Positions 51,325 through 60,125 of a stretch of 64,000 nucleotides of DNA are shown here, one piece after another. How positions within the stretch are numbered: position 1 is the first letter of the stretch; every line of letters begins with the position of its first letter. The position numbers were made by a program, and so were the translations under genes. This DNA comes from Arthrobacter terrae (GTDB taxonomy: Bacteria; Actinomycetota; Actinomycetes; Actinomycetales; Micrococcaceae), in contig NZ_JADNYM010000002.1 in NCBI RefSeq assembly GCF_015708085.1, positions 1 through 64,000 of the forward strand. The letters are read 5' to 3'. A model generated the notes under the pieces. The model was not told where the DNA came from and did no database searches. It was given only the letters and a program-made list of their open reading frames with translations.

Positions 51325-52551
51325 TCAGACGTCGTAGTCAACACTTACCGCGTCGCTTGTCGGACGGGCCTGGCAGGTCAGAATGTAGCCCTTTTCCACT
51401 TCATCGGGCTCCAGCGCATAGTTCTCCGCCATTTCCACCGTGCCGGTCACCAGTTTCGCGCGGCACGTGCCGCAGACACCGCCGGCGCAGGCAAACGGGA
51501 CATCCGGGCGCACCCGCAGGGCCGCATTCAGGATGGACTCCCGTGCATGCGTTGGACTATCCACCTTGCCTTCCAGCCCGTCCAGCTTGAAGGTGATTTT
51601 GTACGATTCCGCGCTGTCGTCGGTACTGACCTTGCGGCCGGCCTGACCCTCCGGACGGTCCGGACGCCCCGTGGTGAAGAGCTCAAACCGGACCTGCTCG
51701 GCCGGAACACCGCGTTCTGCCAGGGTGTCGCGGCAGAGCTGGACCAGTTCAAAGGGCCCACAGAGAAACCACTCATCGATGTCATCTGCATGGATAGCGG
51801 CGCGCAGGAGCGAATCCAGCTTTTCGGCGTCGATCCGGCCGGTCATCAGCGGCGCTATGCGCTGTTCGCGGGACAGAACATGGTGCAGGGCCAGCCGCGC
51901 CGGATATCTGTCTTTGAGGTCCGCCAGTTCCTCCAGGAACATCACGTCCATGGCCGCTTTGTTGGCATACACCAGGTCAAAGCGGGTCTGCGGATCCGCG
52001 GCCAGCAGGGTGCGGGCAATGGAAATCACCGGAGTAATTCCGGACCCCGCCGCAATCGCCACGTAGCTGCCCGCGGTCCCGGCCAGCTGTTCGGGGTGGT
52101 TCATGCTGTTCATGACATTGTGCTTTGCACCGTGCTTGGAGATGAAGGCGCCCGCCGGGCTCATCACGTCGAGGGCGTCTCCGGTCTTCAGTTCGGCATT
52201 GGCCCAGGTGGAAAACAACCCACCCAGATCCCGCTTGATCGCCACCCGTATTTCGGAACTGCCGTCAGCGAAATGCATTGGTACCGCGCAGATCGAGTAG
52301 CTGCGGCGTAGTTCCTGCGGCTCCCCCGCCTCATCCGGCAGCGTTGTCCGCAGTGCCACATACTGCCCGGGGAGGTAGTCGAACGCACCTGCCAGTTCCG
52401 GCGGGACCGCGAACGTTACCTCAATGGCGTCCTCGGTCAGCCTGCGGACGGCGGACACCAGAAGCGTATGGAAAGAGGCGCGGCGTTTGGCCGGAGTGTC
52501 GTTTATCGTCTCGTCAAGTTCGCTGGACGGGGAGGTTGATGAAACGGTCAC
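51325..52551 (-). CDS. paaE: Phenylacetyl-CoA epoxidase reductase subunit
   Basis: A 408-residue electron-transfer subunit that passes electrons from NADPH to the PaaA diiron site. An N-terminal FAD-binding ferredoxin-reductase domain (RRSYSICAVP, about 75-85) is followed by the nucleotide-binding domain (AAGSGITPVISIARTLL) and a C-terminal plant-type [2Fe-2S] ferredoxin domain with CAGGVCGTCRAKL and YILTCQARP. The GTG start at 52551 shares its G with the paaD stop TAG; the longer frame is a shadow of paaD. Last of the paaABCDE set. Confidence 0.93.
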   Translation of the reverse strand: MTVSSTSPSSELDETINDTPAKRRASFHTLLVSAVRRLTEDAIEVTFAVPPELAGAFDYLPGQYVALRTTLPDEAGEPQELRRSYSICAVPMHFADGSSEIRVAIKRDLGGLFSTWANAELKTGDALDVMSPAGAFISKHGAKHNVMNSMNHPEQLAGTAGSYVAIAAGSGITPVISIARTLLAADPQTRFDLVYANKAAMDVMFLEELADLKDRYPARLALHHVLSREQRIAPLMTGRIDAEKLDSLLRAAIHADDIDEWFLCGPFELVQLCRDTLAERGVPAEQVRFELFTTGRPDRPEGQAGRKVSTDDSAESYKITFKLDGLEGKVDSPTHARESILNAALRVRPDVPFACAGGVCGTCRAKLVTGTVEMAENYALEPDEVEKGYILTCQARPTSDAVSVDYDV

Positions 52552-53069
52552 TAGAGCACCTTGAAGTAGTCGAAGGGTTCCTTGCAGTCCTGGCAGACAT
52601 AGAGTGCCTTGCAGGCGGTAGATCCAAAACGAGTGAGCTCTTTGGTGTTTAGCGACGAACACTGCGGGCATTTTACCTGCAGCGACAGCCTTACCTGGCC
52701 CCTTGCCGTATGCCCAATGCCGCCCGCTGCGGACGTCCCGGAAGGAGGCGCGATTCCGTATTCACGCAGCTTCGTCTTGCCCTCCGCACTCATCCAGTCC
52801 GTGGTCCAAGCCGGGGAGAGCACGAGTTTTACATGAACGCAGGGGTAGCCCGCCTGCTCAAATGCGCGGGCCAGATCGTCCCGGATCGCGTCCATTGCAG
52901 GGCAACCCGAGTAGGTCGGCGTAATGGTGACCTCAACGGCGGGAACAAAACCGCCGTCGTCGACCAAACGCACCTCACGCAGGATACCCAGATCGGCGAT
53001 ACTGAGCACCGGAATTTCCGGATCGCAGACGGCGGCGGCAATGTCCCAGGCCTTCTGATCCGCACTCAT
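52551..53069 (-). CDS. paaD: Phenylacetyl-CoA epoxidase maturation protein
   Basis: A 172-residue MIP18/DUF59-family protein with a C-terminal zinc ribbon, needed for assembly of the epoxidase. The N-terminal domain has VCDPEIPVLSIADLGILREV and the metal-binding TYSGCPAMDAI; the C-terminus has CPQCSS, GSTACKALYVCQDCKEPFDY. The ATG at 53069 with GCGGAG is chosen. An alternative GTG at 53117 overlaps the paaC stop and would add 16 residues without family similarity. Confidence 0.92.
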   Translation of the reverse strand: MSADQKAWDIAAAVCDPEIPVLSIADLGILREVRLVDDGGFVPAVEVTITPTYSGCPAMDAIRDDLARAFEQAGYPCVHVKLVLSPAWTTDWMSAEGKTKLREYGIAPPSGTSAAGGIGHTARGQVRLSLQVKCPQCSSLNTKELTRFGSTACKALYVCQDCKEPFDYFKVL

Positions 53070-53113
53070 CAGTGCTCCGCGTTTAACCCCATTTGCGTGC
53101 GGTTCCACAACCA

Positions 53114-54112
53114 TCACCAGCTTGCCCCCGGATATTCCCGCGCCAGCACCTGCATCTCGGCCAAAATATAGCCCAGATGCTCCGAATGCTGTCCACGCCG
53201 GCCGCCACCGAGCGCCGACGGCACGTCGGGAACGTCGATTTCGGCCTCCGTCAATACCTCGTTGGTCAGGCGATCAAAATCGGCACGCATTGAGGAAGGC
53301 GCGACGGCGGCGTCCCCGAGTCGTGCGGTCAGCGCATCGTCCTCGAAGAGTTCACCAACGTAGGGCCAGAGCAGCCGCAGTCCGGCCAACAAACGGCTGC
53401 GGGATTCATCGGTGCCCAAGGCCAGCCGCAGGACCCACTGCGCGCTGTGATCACGGTGGTAATCCACCTCCTTGACCGCCTTGGCAGCGATTGCGGCGAC
53501 GGTGGCATCCGTGGAGGCGGTCAACCTCCGGTACAGCTCGTACTGGTAATAGGAGACGATGAACTGCCGGACGATGGTGACGGCGAAATCGCCGTTGGGC
53601 TGCTCAAAAAGATGCGCTGAACGGAACTCCGGCTCCCGCCGAAAGTAGGCAAGCTCGTCCTCGGTCTTCCCCCATGCGGCACCGGCGTAGGTCAGGAGGG
53701 AGCGGGCATGGCCCAACTGATCGAGGGCAATGTTGCCCAGCGCCACATCTTCTTCCAGCTCGGGAGCGCGCGAGATCCAGTGGCCCAACCGCTGGGCCAG
53801 GATCAGGGCGTCGTCTCCGAGCCGCAGGGCGTATTCGCCCACGTCTTCGCTGGGCTTAGCTTCGCCGCGCTGCACTTCCAGAGCAATGTCCTCCGGTCGC
53901 AGGGCATTGCCGGGGGTAATGCGGGTAGCGCTTGCTGGGCCCACGCCGGCGAGGGACCCGGCCTGAGCCTGCGAAGGTTGGGAGCCGGTGGATGGGCCCA
54001 CGCCGGCGAGGGACCCGGCCTGAGCCTGCGAAGGTTGGGAGCCGGTGGATGGGCCCACGCCGGCGAGGGACCCGGCCTGAGCCTGCGAAGGTTGGGAGCC
54101 GGTGGGGATCAC
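53114..54112 (-). CDS. paaC: Phenylacetyl-CoA epoxidase structural subunit, repeat-extended N-terminus
   Basis: PaaC partners PaaA in the epoxidase heart. The family core (from about residue 72, EDIALEVQRG) contains YALRLGDDALILAQRLGHW, EEDVALGNIALDQLGHAR and YYQYELYRRL, and ends YILAEMQVLAREYPGASW. Typical PaaC is about 250-270 residues; this one has 332 because residues about 4-60 are three copies of a 19-residue unit ([17 protein letters not shown] plus two residues) encoded by three exact 57-bp repeats. The last few bases overlap paaB (54109-54112). The extension is probably disordered and must be tolerated in the complex or removed. Confidence 0.93.
   Translation of the reverse strand: MIPTGSQPSQAQAGSLAGVGPSTGSQPSQAQAGSLAGVGPSTGSQPSQAQAGSLAGVGPASATRITPGNALRPEDIALEVQRGEAKPSEDVGEYALRLGDDALILAQRLGHWISRAPELEEDVALGNIALDQLGHARSLLTYAGAAWGKTEDELAYFRREPEFRSAHLFEQPNGDFAVTIVRQFIVSYYQYELYRRLTASTDATVAAIAAKAVKEVDYHRDHSAQWVLRLALGTDESRSRLLAGLRLLWPYVGELFEDDALTARLGDAAVAPSSMRADFDRLTNEVLTEAEIDVPDVPSALGGGRRGQHSEHLGYILAEMQVLAREYPGASW
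53936..54106 (-). repeat. Three 57-bp tandem repeats in the 5' part of paaC
   Basis: Units at 53936-53992, 53993-54049 and 54050-54106 are essentially identical. Each has a CGCCGGCG core flanked by GGGCCCA and AGGGACCC, an imperfect dyad that could fold as a hairpin, followed by GCCTGCGAAGGTTGGGAGCC. The length is a multiple of three and all copies read in the same frame. Confidence 0.95.
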
Positions 54113-54507
54113 AGGTGCTTCACGCCTTCACTCTTCACGTAATAAGTCGCGTGGCGGTAGTCCTTGCCCTGCGGGGACTCGAAAAAGGATCCCTTGGAGT
54201 CAGGGTCGCTGGCCGCAATCGCATCCGCGGGAACCACCCAGATGGAGACGCCCTCATTACGCCGCGTATAGAGATCCCGCGCGTTGCGAAGGGCCATCGC
54301 AGCATCCGGTGCGTGCAGGGATCCGGCGTGCACATGGGAAAGTCCGCGGCTGGACCGGACAAAGACTTCCCACAACGGCCAGCCGGTGGCTGTTCCGCTG
54401 GTGGTGGACCCGGTCTGTGGGCCCACGCCGGCGAGGGACCCGGCCTGAGCCTGCGAAGGTTGGGAGCCGGTGGGGACCTGCGAAGGTTGGGGGTTGCTTG
54501 GGCTCAC
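54109..54507 (-). CDS. paaB: Phenylacetyl-CoA epoxidase subunit B, repeat-extended N-terminus
   Basis: The small non-catalytic PaaB subunit. The family domain starts at [14 protein letters not shown] (about residue 44) and continues [35 protein letters not shown] and the end [18 protein letters not shown]. Typical PaaB is about 95 residues; here 132, because one copy of the 57-bp repeat also found in paaC, plus a partial copy (PQPSQ), is fused in frame to the start. It begins with GTG overlapping the paaA stop (GTGA). Confidence 0.92.
   Translation of the reverse strand: MSPSNPQPSQVPTGSQPSQAQAGSLAGVGPQTGSTTSGTATGWPLWEVFVRSSRGLSHVHAGSLHAPDAAMALRNARDLYTRRNEGVSIWVVPADAIAASDPDSKGSFFESPQGKDYRHATYYVKSEGVKHL
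54418..54474 (-). repeat. Single copy of the paaC 57-bp repeat in paaB, with an adjacent fragment
   Basis: 54418-54474 matches the paaC unit over its full length apart from the terminal bases. A 15-bp piece CCTGCGAAGGTTGGG at 54477-54491 is a partial second copy. Confidence 0.93.
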
Positions 54508-55505
54508 GCTGCAGCCTCATTCTTCGCTGCCATTTTCGCCGCGTATGCCGTCGCTGCCTCGCGGACCCAGCCGCCGTCGTCGTGCGCCTGGCGCCGACGC
54601 TCCAGCCGCTGAGCGTTGCACGGTCCCCGACCGGCCAGAACCTGCTTGAACTCTTCCCAGTCCAGCGGACCGTGCTCCCACGTCTTCGTGTCCTCATTGA
54701 AGCGGACCTCGGGATCGGGTAGGGAGAGTCCCAGCACTCTAACCTGCTCGGCCATCATCCCGACGAACCTCGAACGCAGCTCGTCGTTGCTGAACCGCTT
54801 GATGTTCCAGGCCATGGACTGCTTTGAATTAGGCGAATCATCATCCGGGGGCCCGAACATCATCAGGGACGGGGCATACCAGCGGTTAACGGCGTCCTGC
54901 GCCATCTGCTTCTGCGCCGGATTTCCATTGGCGAGCTCCAGTAGAATCTCAAAGCCCTGGCGCTGGTGGAAGGATTCTTCCTTGCAGACCCTGACCATTG
55001 CCCGTCCGTACGGGCCATACGATGCGCGGCAGAGCGGCACCTGATTGCAGATCGCAGCGCCGTCGACCATCCAGCCGATCGCACCCATGTCTGCCCAAGT
55101 CACCGTCGGGTAGTTGAAGATGCTCGAATACCGGGCCTTGCCGGCCACCAGCTGGCCCATCATCTCATCGCGGGAAGTGCCAAGCGTCTCCGCTGCGGAA
55201 TAGAGATACAGCCCGTGGCCCGCCTCGTCCTGCACCTTGGCCATCAGGATTGCTTTGCGTTTCAGGCTCGGGGCACGGCTGATCCAGTTTGCCTCCGGCT
55301 GCATGCCGATGATTTCGGAGTGCGCGTGCTGGGAGATCTGGCGCACCAATGTCCGGCGGTAGGCATCCGGCATCCAGTCGCGGGGCTCGATCCGCGAGTC
55401 CTCCGCCATGACATGGTCGAAGTAGGCCTGTCCGGCGTCCGCGTCCAGCTGGGATTGCGGCTGCGAAGGGGTAACGGACCCGACTGCCTGTAGATTCTGC
55501 GCCAT
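54504..55505 (-). CDS. paaA: Phenylacetyl-CoA epoxidase catalytic subunit
   Basis: A 333-residue diiron oxygenase subunit that converts phenylacetyl-CoA to the ring-1,2-epoxide. The iron ligands are visible in [27 protein letters not shown] (ExxH) and [15 protein letters not shown] (ExxH). The C-terminus is Ala-rich (the end AAKNEAAA-like). It is the first gene of paaABCDE; all five have overlapping or near-touching starts. A TetR-type dyad (55523-55544) lies 18 bp upstream of the ATG, where repressor binding would block initiation. Confidence 0.95.
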   Translation of the reverse strand: MAQNLQAVGSVTPSQPQSQLDADAGQAYFDHVMAEDSRIEPRDWMPDAYRRTLVRQISQHAHSEIIGMQPEANWISRAPSLKRKAILMAKVQDEAGHGLYLYSAAETLGTSRDEMMGQLVAGKARYSSIFNYPTVTWADMGAIGWMVDGAAICNQVPLCRASYGPYGRAMVRVCKEESFHQRQGFEILLELANGNPAQKQMAQDAVNRWYAPSLMMFGPPDDDSPNSKQSMAWNIKRFSNDELRSRFVGMMAEQVRVLGLSLPDPEVRFNEDTKTWEHGPLDWEEFKQVLAGRGPCNAQRLERRRQAHDDGGWVREAATAYAAKMAAKNEAAA

Positions 55506-55522
55506 GATTGCTCCTCAAGGAA

Positions 55523-55544
55523 TTACCGACCGTTCGTTCAGGAT
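55523..55544. promoter_or_regulatory. Putative PaaR operator upstream of paaA
   Basis: TTACCGA-CCG-TTCGTTC-AGG (22 bp) aligns with the better dyad at 59554-59575 upstream of paaI: shared bases are TTACC, the A two bases on, the central G-nn-C with its flanking pyrimidines, and GG near the end. Actinobacterial PaaR proteins of the TetR family bind 22-bp palindromes with ACCG/CGGT-type arms. The match suggests that both paa arms share one repressor. Confidence 0.65.
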
Positions 55545-55753
55545 ATCGGGACACTGTGATATGAGTCAACCACCGGTGTACCAGCAATTCCGCTTGCCCG
55601 CCCCGCGAGCTGCACTGTGCAGTATAGTCGGCTTCAAAGTCCTAAGACCACAGCGGAAGGGATCGCCGTGCTGCCAACACTTTCAATCCGTCGGACCGCC
55701 GGCGCAGACCGTGCAGGCCTGGCACCCCAAACCGTCTGCCGGAGCCGCGGGTA

Positions 55754-57241
55754 ATGTCCCGGCCAAGCAGTGGCCGCCTGCGGGTAGCCCTTGATGCGCT
55801 GGGCTCCCTGCTGTGGCCGCTGCCTGCCATCGCGGTACTCGTCGCCCTGGCTGCAGGAATCGTGCTGCCGCTGGTGGATGTCGCCCTTACCGATGATCTG
55901 CCGTCCGATGTGACGACATATCTATTCGGCGGGGGTCCGGCGGCGGCACGTGCGGTGCTGGAAGCCATCGCCAGCTCACTGGTTACGGTAACGTCCCTGA
56001 CCTTTTCGCTGACCGTCATCACACTGCAGCTGGCCAGCAGCCAATTCTCGCCACGGCTGCTGCGCAACTTCACCGCCGACCGAACGGTCCATGTCGTCCT
56101 GACGCTTTTTCTGGGCACGTTTACCTTCGCGCTGACCGTACTGCGGACCGTGCGCTCCGGCAGTGGCCAGCAGGGCGACTTCGTGCCCCAGATTTCCGTT
56201 TCCCTGGCGTTCATTCTGGAGATTGCCAGCATTATGGGACTGGTATTTTTCCTGGCTCACCTGGCCCGGGAGATCCGCGTGGACACGGTCATGGCCAATG
56301 TGCACCGCGAGACGACCGCCACCATCAGCAGGCTCTTCCCGGACCGCGTCGACGACGCCGGGAACGACAACGACGACGACGACGCGGGCGGGCACGACGG
56401 CGGCAGGGAGTCCACAGGCGACGGCGGGAGCGCAGGTGGCGGCGGGAGCGCAGGTGACCGGGGGCGCCCGCAGCCGGTGCCGGAATCGCGGACGGCCATC
56501 CTGATTGAGTCAGTGAAATCGGGCTTTTTGCTTAGTATCGATCCGGACGACCTGCAGGAAGCAGCCGAGGCGAACAACGCCGTCATCCGCATTGATCGTG
56601 AACCCGGAAGTTCCATCGTCCGGGGTACGCCGCTGGCAACGGCGTGGCCGGTGGCGTCGAATCAGCCGTTGACGGAACAGAACACCGAAGCACTCCGCAA
56701 GGCTGTTTCGAGTGCGGCCACCATTGGTTTTGAGCGCACCATTGTCCAGGACGTCAGCTTCGGTCTGCGCCAGCTGACCGATGTGGCCGCACGGGCGCTT
56801 TCCCCCGGCGTCAACGACCCGACCACCGCCGTCCATGTGCTCGGCCATCTTTCCGCCATCCTGTGCGACCTTGCCGGCCGAAAGCTGGGCCCGCACACTT
56901 GGGCGGACCACAACGGCCAGATCCGGGTCATTGTGGCCCGGCCAGGATTTGCGTCCTTACTGGACCTGGCCATCGGCCAGCCCCGCAGGTACGGCATCGC
57001 AGATCCAGTAGTGGCGTCCCGGATCTTCGACCTGCTCAAGGAGGTGGCGTGGTGCAGCTCAACACCCTCGCTTAGAGCTGACTTGGCGGATCAGCTGACC
57101 CGGGTGGAACAACAGATGCAGGAACAGACATATGTTCCTGCAGACCGGGATCACCTGCAGTCCTTGGGCGGGGGCGTGCGTGCTGCGCTGCAGGGTGTGT
57201 GGTTGGAGGAGGCGTTTACGCGCGACCAGCAGCCCCGGTGA
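55754..57241 (+). CDS. DUF2254 membrane protein
   Basis: A 495-residue protein of the DUF2254 family with four hydrophobic helices at about residues 18-42, 65-90, 112-132 and 145-165, including SLTFSLTVITLQLASSQFSP. A soluble C-terminal domain has DVSFGLRQLTDVAARALSPG and NDPTTAVHVLGHL. An Asp/Gly-rich spacer near residues 200-245 (DDDDAGGHDGG, GDGGSAGGGGSAG) contains degenerate 6- to 18-bp repeats. The function of the family is unknown. Both flanks belong to the phenylacetate cluster, but nothing ties it to that pathway. Confidence 0.85.
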   Translation: MSRPSSGRLRVALDALGSLLWPLPAIAVLVALAAGIVLPLVDVALTDDLPSDVTTYLFGGGPAAARAVLEAIASSLVTVTSLTFSLTVITLQLASSQFSPRLLRNFTADRTVHVVLTLFLGTFTFALTVLRTVRSGSGQQGDFVPQISVSLAFILEIASIMGLVFFLAHLAREIRVDTVMANVHRETTATISRLFPDRVDDAGNDNDDDDAGGHDGGRESTGDGGSAGGGGSAGDRGRPQPVPESRTAILIESVKSGFLLSIDPDDLQEAAEANNAVIRIDREPGSSIVRGTPLATAWPVASNQPLTEQNTEALRKAVSSAATIGFERTIVQDVSFGLRQLTDVAARALSPGVNDPTTAVHVLGHLSAILCDLAGRKLGPHTWADHNGQIRVIVARPGFASLLDLAIGQPRRYGIADPVVASRIFDLLKEVAWCSSTPSLRADLADQLTRVEQQMQEQTYVPADRDHLQSLGGGVRAALQGVWLEEAFTRDQQPR

Positions 57242-57331
57242 CCAGCAGCCGGTTGCCCAGCGGCCCGGTACTGGACCGGGTCGATCTGTCCGCAACGAGA
57301 ACTGTCGGCCCACCTCGCTAGAGTGGCATCC

Positions 57332-59533
57332 ATGATGAAAACAACCGCCCCTACCCCGCCCGTCGCCAAAAAGGTGCCTACCACCCGGACTCATCATGGG
57401 GACGCTTTCACCGACAACTACGAGTGGCTCCGCGAGAAGGAAGATCCAGCGGTTAGGGCTCATCTGGAAGCGGAGCAGGCGTACACCGATGAGGTCACCG
57501 CGGGCCAGGAGCCACTGCGGCAGGCCATTTTCAAAGAAATCAAGAACCGCACGCAGGAAACCGACCTCTCCGTGCCCACCCGTAAGGACGGCTGGTGGTA
57601 CTACACCCGCACCGAAGAGGGCAAGGCCTACGGTGTGCACTGCCGCGTGCAGGCTGCGGACACGGGGAACAGTGTTCAGGACTGGACGCCGCCGCTGATT
57701 GAGGCGGGCCAAGCGGTGCCGGGTGAGCAGATTCTGCTGGACAGCAACGCGGAAGCGGAGGGAAAGCCCTTCTTTTCACTCGGCGGTGCCACCGTCACCA
57801 AGGACGGCAGGCTCTACGCGTACGGCCAGGACAACTCCGGGGATGAGCTGTTCACGGTGCGGGTCAAGGATCTGCATAATGACACGCTCCTTGATGACGT
57901 GATCGAGAATGTCTTCTACGGGCTGGTCTTCGCCCCCGATGGCAGCAGGCTTTTCTACATGCTCGCCGACGAATCCTGGCGCCCCTATCAGGTGAAATCC
58001 CATGTGCTGGGCACGCCCACCTCCACCGATGAAGTCCTCTATCAGGAGGATGATGTGGCCATGTGGACGGGCTTTGAGCTCTCCGCCGACCACCGCTCAC
58101 TGGTCATCAGCATCGGCTGCTCGGAGTTCAGCGAGACCCGCTACCTCCAGCTGGCCGCTCCCGAAAAAGGTCTGCAGATGGTGATTCCGCGGACGGAAAA
58201 GATCCTCTATGACGCAGAGCCTTTCCTGCTGGACGGCGTGGAAAAGATCCTGCTCACGCACAATAAAGACGCGGTGAATTCGATGATTTCGCTGCTGGAT
58301 ACGGTGCAGCTGGGCAGCCCCGTAGCGGATCAGCGGTGGGCAACGGTGCTGGGGCACGACGACGGCGTCAAGGTTAACGGCGCGACGGTCACCGCCACGC
58401 ATCTGGTCCTGTCCATCCGGTCAGACACGATCGAACGGGTGCAGGTGATTGAACTGCCCGGTCTGGGCACCGCTGGCCAGGCGGACGCGGTGGAGCCGGC
58501 CTTCGACGAGGAGCTGTACACCACCAGCATGAGCGGATCCGATTACGAAGCTCCGGTCATCCGTCTTGGCTACACCTCGTATTTGACCCCGCCACGAATG
58601 TACGATTTCGTGCTGCCGCTGACCGCGGCCGGCACCGCCGGCCGCTCCGGCGAGCTCTTGCTGCGCAAGGAATCCCCCGTGCTGGGCGGCTACAGCGCCA
58701 GCGCCTATGTCGCCGAGCGGGAATGGGCCCAGGCAACGGACGGCACGCAGGTTCCGCTATCTGTGATCCGCCGCGCGGACCTGGCCAGGGACGGCTCGCA
58801 GGCGGGCGTGGTCTACGGTTACGGTTCCTATGAAGTCAGCATGGACCCCGGGTTTTCGATTGCCCGGCTCTCGCTGCTGGACCGCGGAATTGTCTTTGTG
58901 GTTGCCCACATCCGCGGCGGCGGAGAAATGGGACGGCACTGGTATGAGCAGGGCAAAAAGACCGCGAAGAAAAACACTTTTACGGATTTCATTGCCGCGA
59001 CGGACTGGCTGGCCGCTTCGGGCTGGGTTGACCGGACACGGATTGCCGCCCTGGGCGGATCCGCCGGCGGCCTGCTGATGGGAGCGGTAGCCAACCTGGC
59101 CCCGGAAAAGTATGCCGCCGTCGTCGCCCAGGTTCCTTTCGTGGATGCGCTGACCACCATTCTGGACCCGGACCTGCCGCTGTCCGCGCTGGAGTGGGAG
59201 GAATGGGGAAATCCGATTACGGACGCCGAGGTCTACCACTACATGAAGGGCTACACGCCGTACGAGAATATCCGCCCGGTTGCTTATCCGCGGATCGCCG
59301 CAGTGACCAGTTTCAACGACACACGCGTGCTCTATGTAGAACCGGCCAAATGGGTGCAGGCCCTGCGGGATGTCAGCGCCGGCAGCGAACCGATCGTGCT
59401 GAAAATTGAAATGGACGGGGGCCATGGTGGTGCGTCCGGCCGGTATGAAGGCTGGAAAGCGCGCGCCTGGGATTACGCCTTCCTTGCGGATGCGTTGGGC
59501 GCCACCGAGCTGACCGGACCCGTGCCCGCTTGA
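57332..59533 (+). CDS. Prolyl oligopeptidase / oligopeptidase B (S9A serine peptidase)
   Basis: A 733-residue S9A peptidase. The N-terminal beta-propeller region (about 70-410) includes GVHCRVQAAD and VIENVFYGLVFAPDG. The catalytic alpha/beta-hydrolase domain has VYGYGSYEVSMDPGF, HIRGGGEMGRHWYEQGK, the nucleophile in ALGGSAGGLLMG (Ser about residue 577), Asp in TSFNDTRV, and His in MDGGHGGASGRY (about residue 698). Cuts short peptides after basic residues or proline; the oligopeptidase B versus prolyl oligopeptidase distinction is not settled by eye, though GGGEMGR favours the PtrB group. The ATG at 57332 is chosen over an in-frame GTG at 57323. Confidence 0.92.
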   Translation: MMKTTAPTPPVAKKVPTTRTHHGDAFTDNYEWLREKEDPAVRAHLEAEQAYTDEVTAGQEPLRQAIFKEIKNRTQETDLSVPTRKDGWWYYTRTEEGKAYGVHCRVQAADTGNSVQDWTPPLIEAGQAVPGEQILLDSNAEAEGKPFFSLGGATVTKDGRLYAYGQDNSGDELFTVRVKDLHNDTLLDDVIENVFYGLVFAPDGSRLFYMLADESWRPYQVKSHVLGTPTSTDEVLYQEDDVAMWTGFELSADHRSLVISIGCSEFSETRYLQLAAPEKGLQMVIPRTEKILYDAEPFLLDGVEKILLTHNKDAVNSMISLLDTVQLGSPVADQRWATVLGHDDGVKVNGATVTATHLVLSIRSDTIERVQVIELPGLGTAGQADAVEPAFDEELYTTSMSGSDYEAPVIRLGYTSYLTPPRMYDFVLPLTAAGTAGRSGELLLRKESPVLGGYSASAYVAEREWAQATDGTQVPLSVIRRADLARDGSQAGVVYGYGSYEVSMDPGFSIARLSLLDRGIVFVVAHIRGGGEMGRHWYEQGKKTAKKNTFTDFIAATDWLAASGWVDRTRIAALGGSAGGLLMGAVANLAPEKYAAVVAQVPFVDALTTILDPDLPLSALEWEEWGNPITDAEVYHYMKGYTPYENIRPVAYPRIAAVTSFNDTRVLYVEPAKWVQALRDVSAGSEPIVLKIEMDGGHGGASGRYEGWKARAWDYAFLADALGATELTGPVPA

Positions 59534-59553
59534 CACGGAGCGCCGCAAGGGTA

Positions 59554-59575
59554 TTACCTAATGAACATTCGGTAA
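59554..59575. promoter_or_regulatory. Putative PaaR operator upstream of paaI
   Basis: A 22-bp near-perfect inverted repeat: TTACC-T-AATG-AA-CATT-C-GGTAA. Every base of the TTACC/GGTAA and AATG/CATT arms pairs. It ends 19 bp before the ATG at 59595. The dyad size and its companion upstream of paaA point to the TetR-type PaaR encoded at 61480. Confidence 0.75.
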
Positions 59576-59594
59576 GTCAGGTGAGAGGAATCAC

Positions 59595-60125
59595 ATGGTC
59601 GGCAGCAGTACCAGTCTGAGCCACCCCATGCTGGCCAACGACCACGCCTCGGCGTGGCTGGGCATCGAGGTCCTCGAGCTGGGGGACGGGCACGCAACCA
59701 TCGCGATGACGCTGCGCAAGGAGATGATGAACGGCTTCGGTGTGACGCACGGCGGGATGATTTTCGCGTTCGCGGACTCCGCCTTCGCGCTGGCCTGCAA
59801 TCCCGCCGACGGCGACGGCAGCACCATAACGGTGGGCTCCGGCGTCGACGTCAATTTCCTCAAGCCCAGCCGGGAAGGGCAGCGGATCACCGCCGCGGCC
59901 AAACGGCGGAGCAGCCAGGGGCGCAGCGGCATTTACGACGTGAGGATCTTCGCCGGATCGCCCGAGGACCGCGACGTAATCGCCGAGTTCCGCGGCCGGA
60001 GCCGGACGGTGCTTAATAAGGCAGCGGCGACCACAGTAGCCTCAACCACGGCGGCGGCGAAGACAGTCCCCGTCACCACCACCGCCACATCAGACCCAAG
60101 CAGCAGAGAGGTCGGTCAACGATGA
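59595..60125 (+). CDS. paaI: Phenylacetate-pathway hotdog thioesterase
   Basis: A 176-residue hotdog-fold thioesterase. The PaaI signature GFGVTHGGMIFAFADSAFALACN contains the catalytic region; VGSGVDVNFLKPSREGQRIT and KRRSSQGRSGIYDV complete the fold. It releases CoA from hydroxyphenylacetyl-CoA dead-end products. A Thr/Ala-rich tail of about 40 residues (TTVASTTAAAKTV) follows the core and is longer than usual. It is the first gene of the plus-strand paa unit; GAGAGGAATCAC precedes the ATG, and its stop overlaps the paaK start (ATGA). Confidence 0.93.
   Translation: MVGSSTSLSHPMLANDHASAWLGIEVLELGDGHATIAMTLRKEMMNGFGVTHGGMIFAFADSAFALACNPADGDGSTITVGSGVDVNFLKPSREGQRITAAAKRRSSQGRSGIYDVRIFAGSPEDRDVIAEFRGRSRTVLNKAAATTVASTTAAAKTVPVTTTATSDPSSREVGQR

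Noticed and set aside
53936-54106. CRISPR array
   Set aside because: The 57-bp units are contiguous with no unique spacers, code in frame with paaC, and there are no cas genes.
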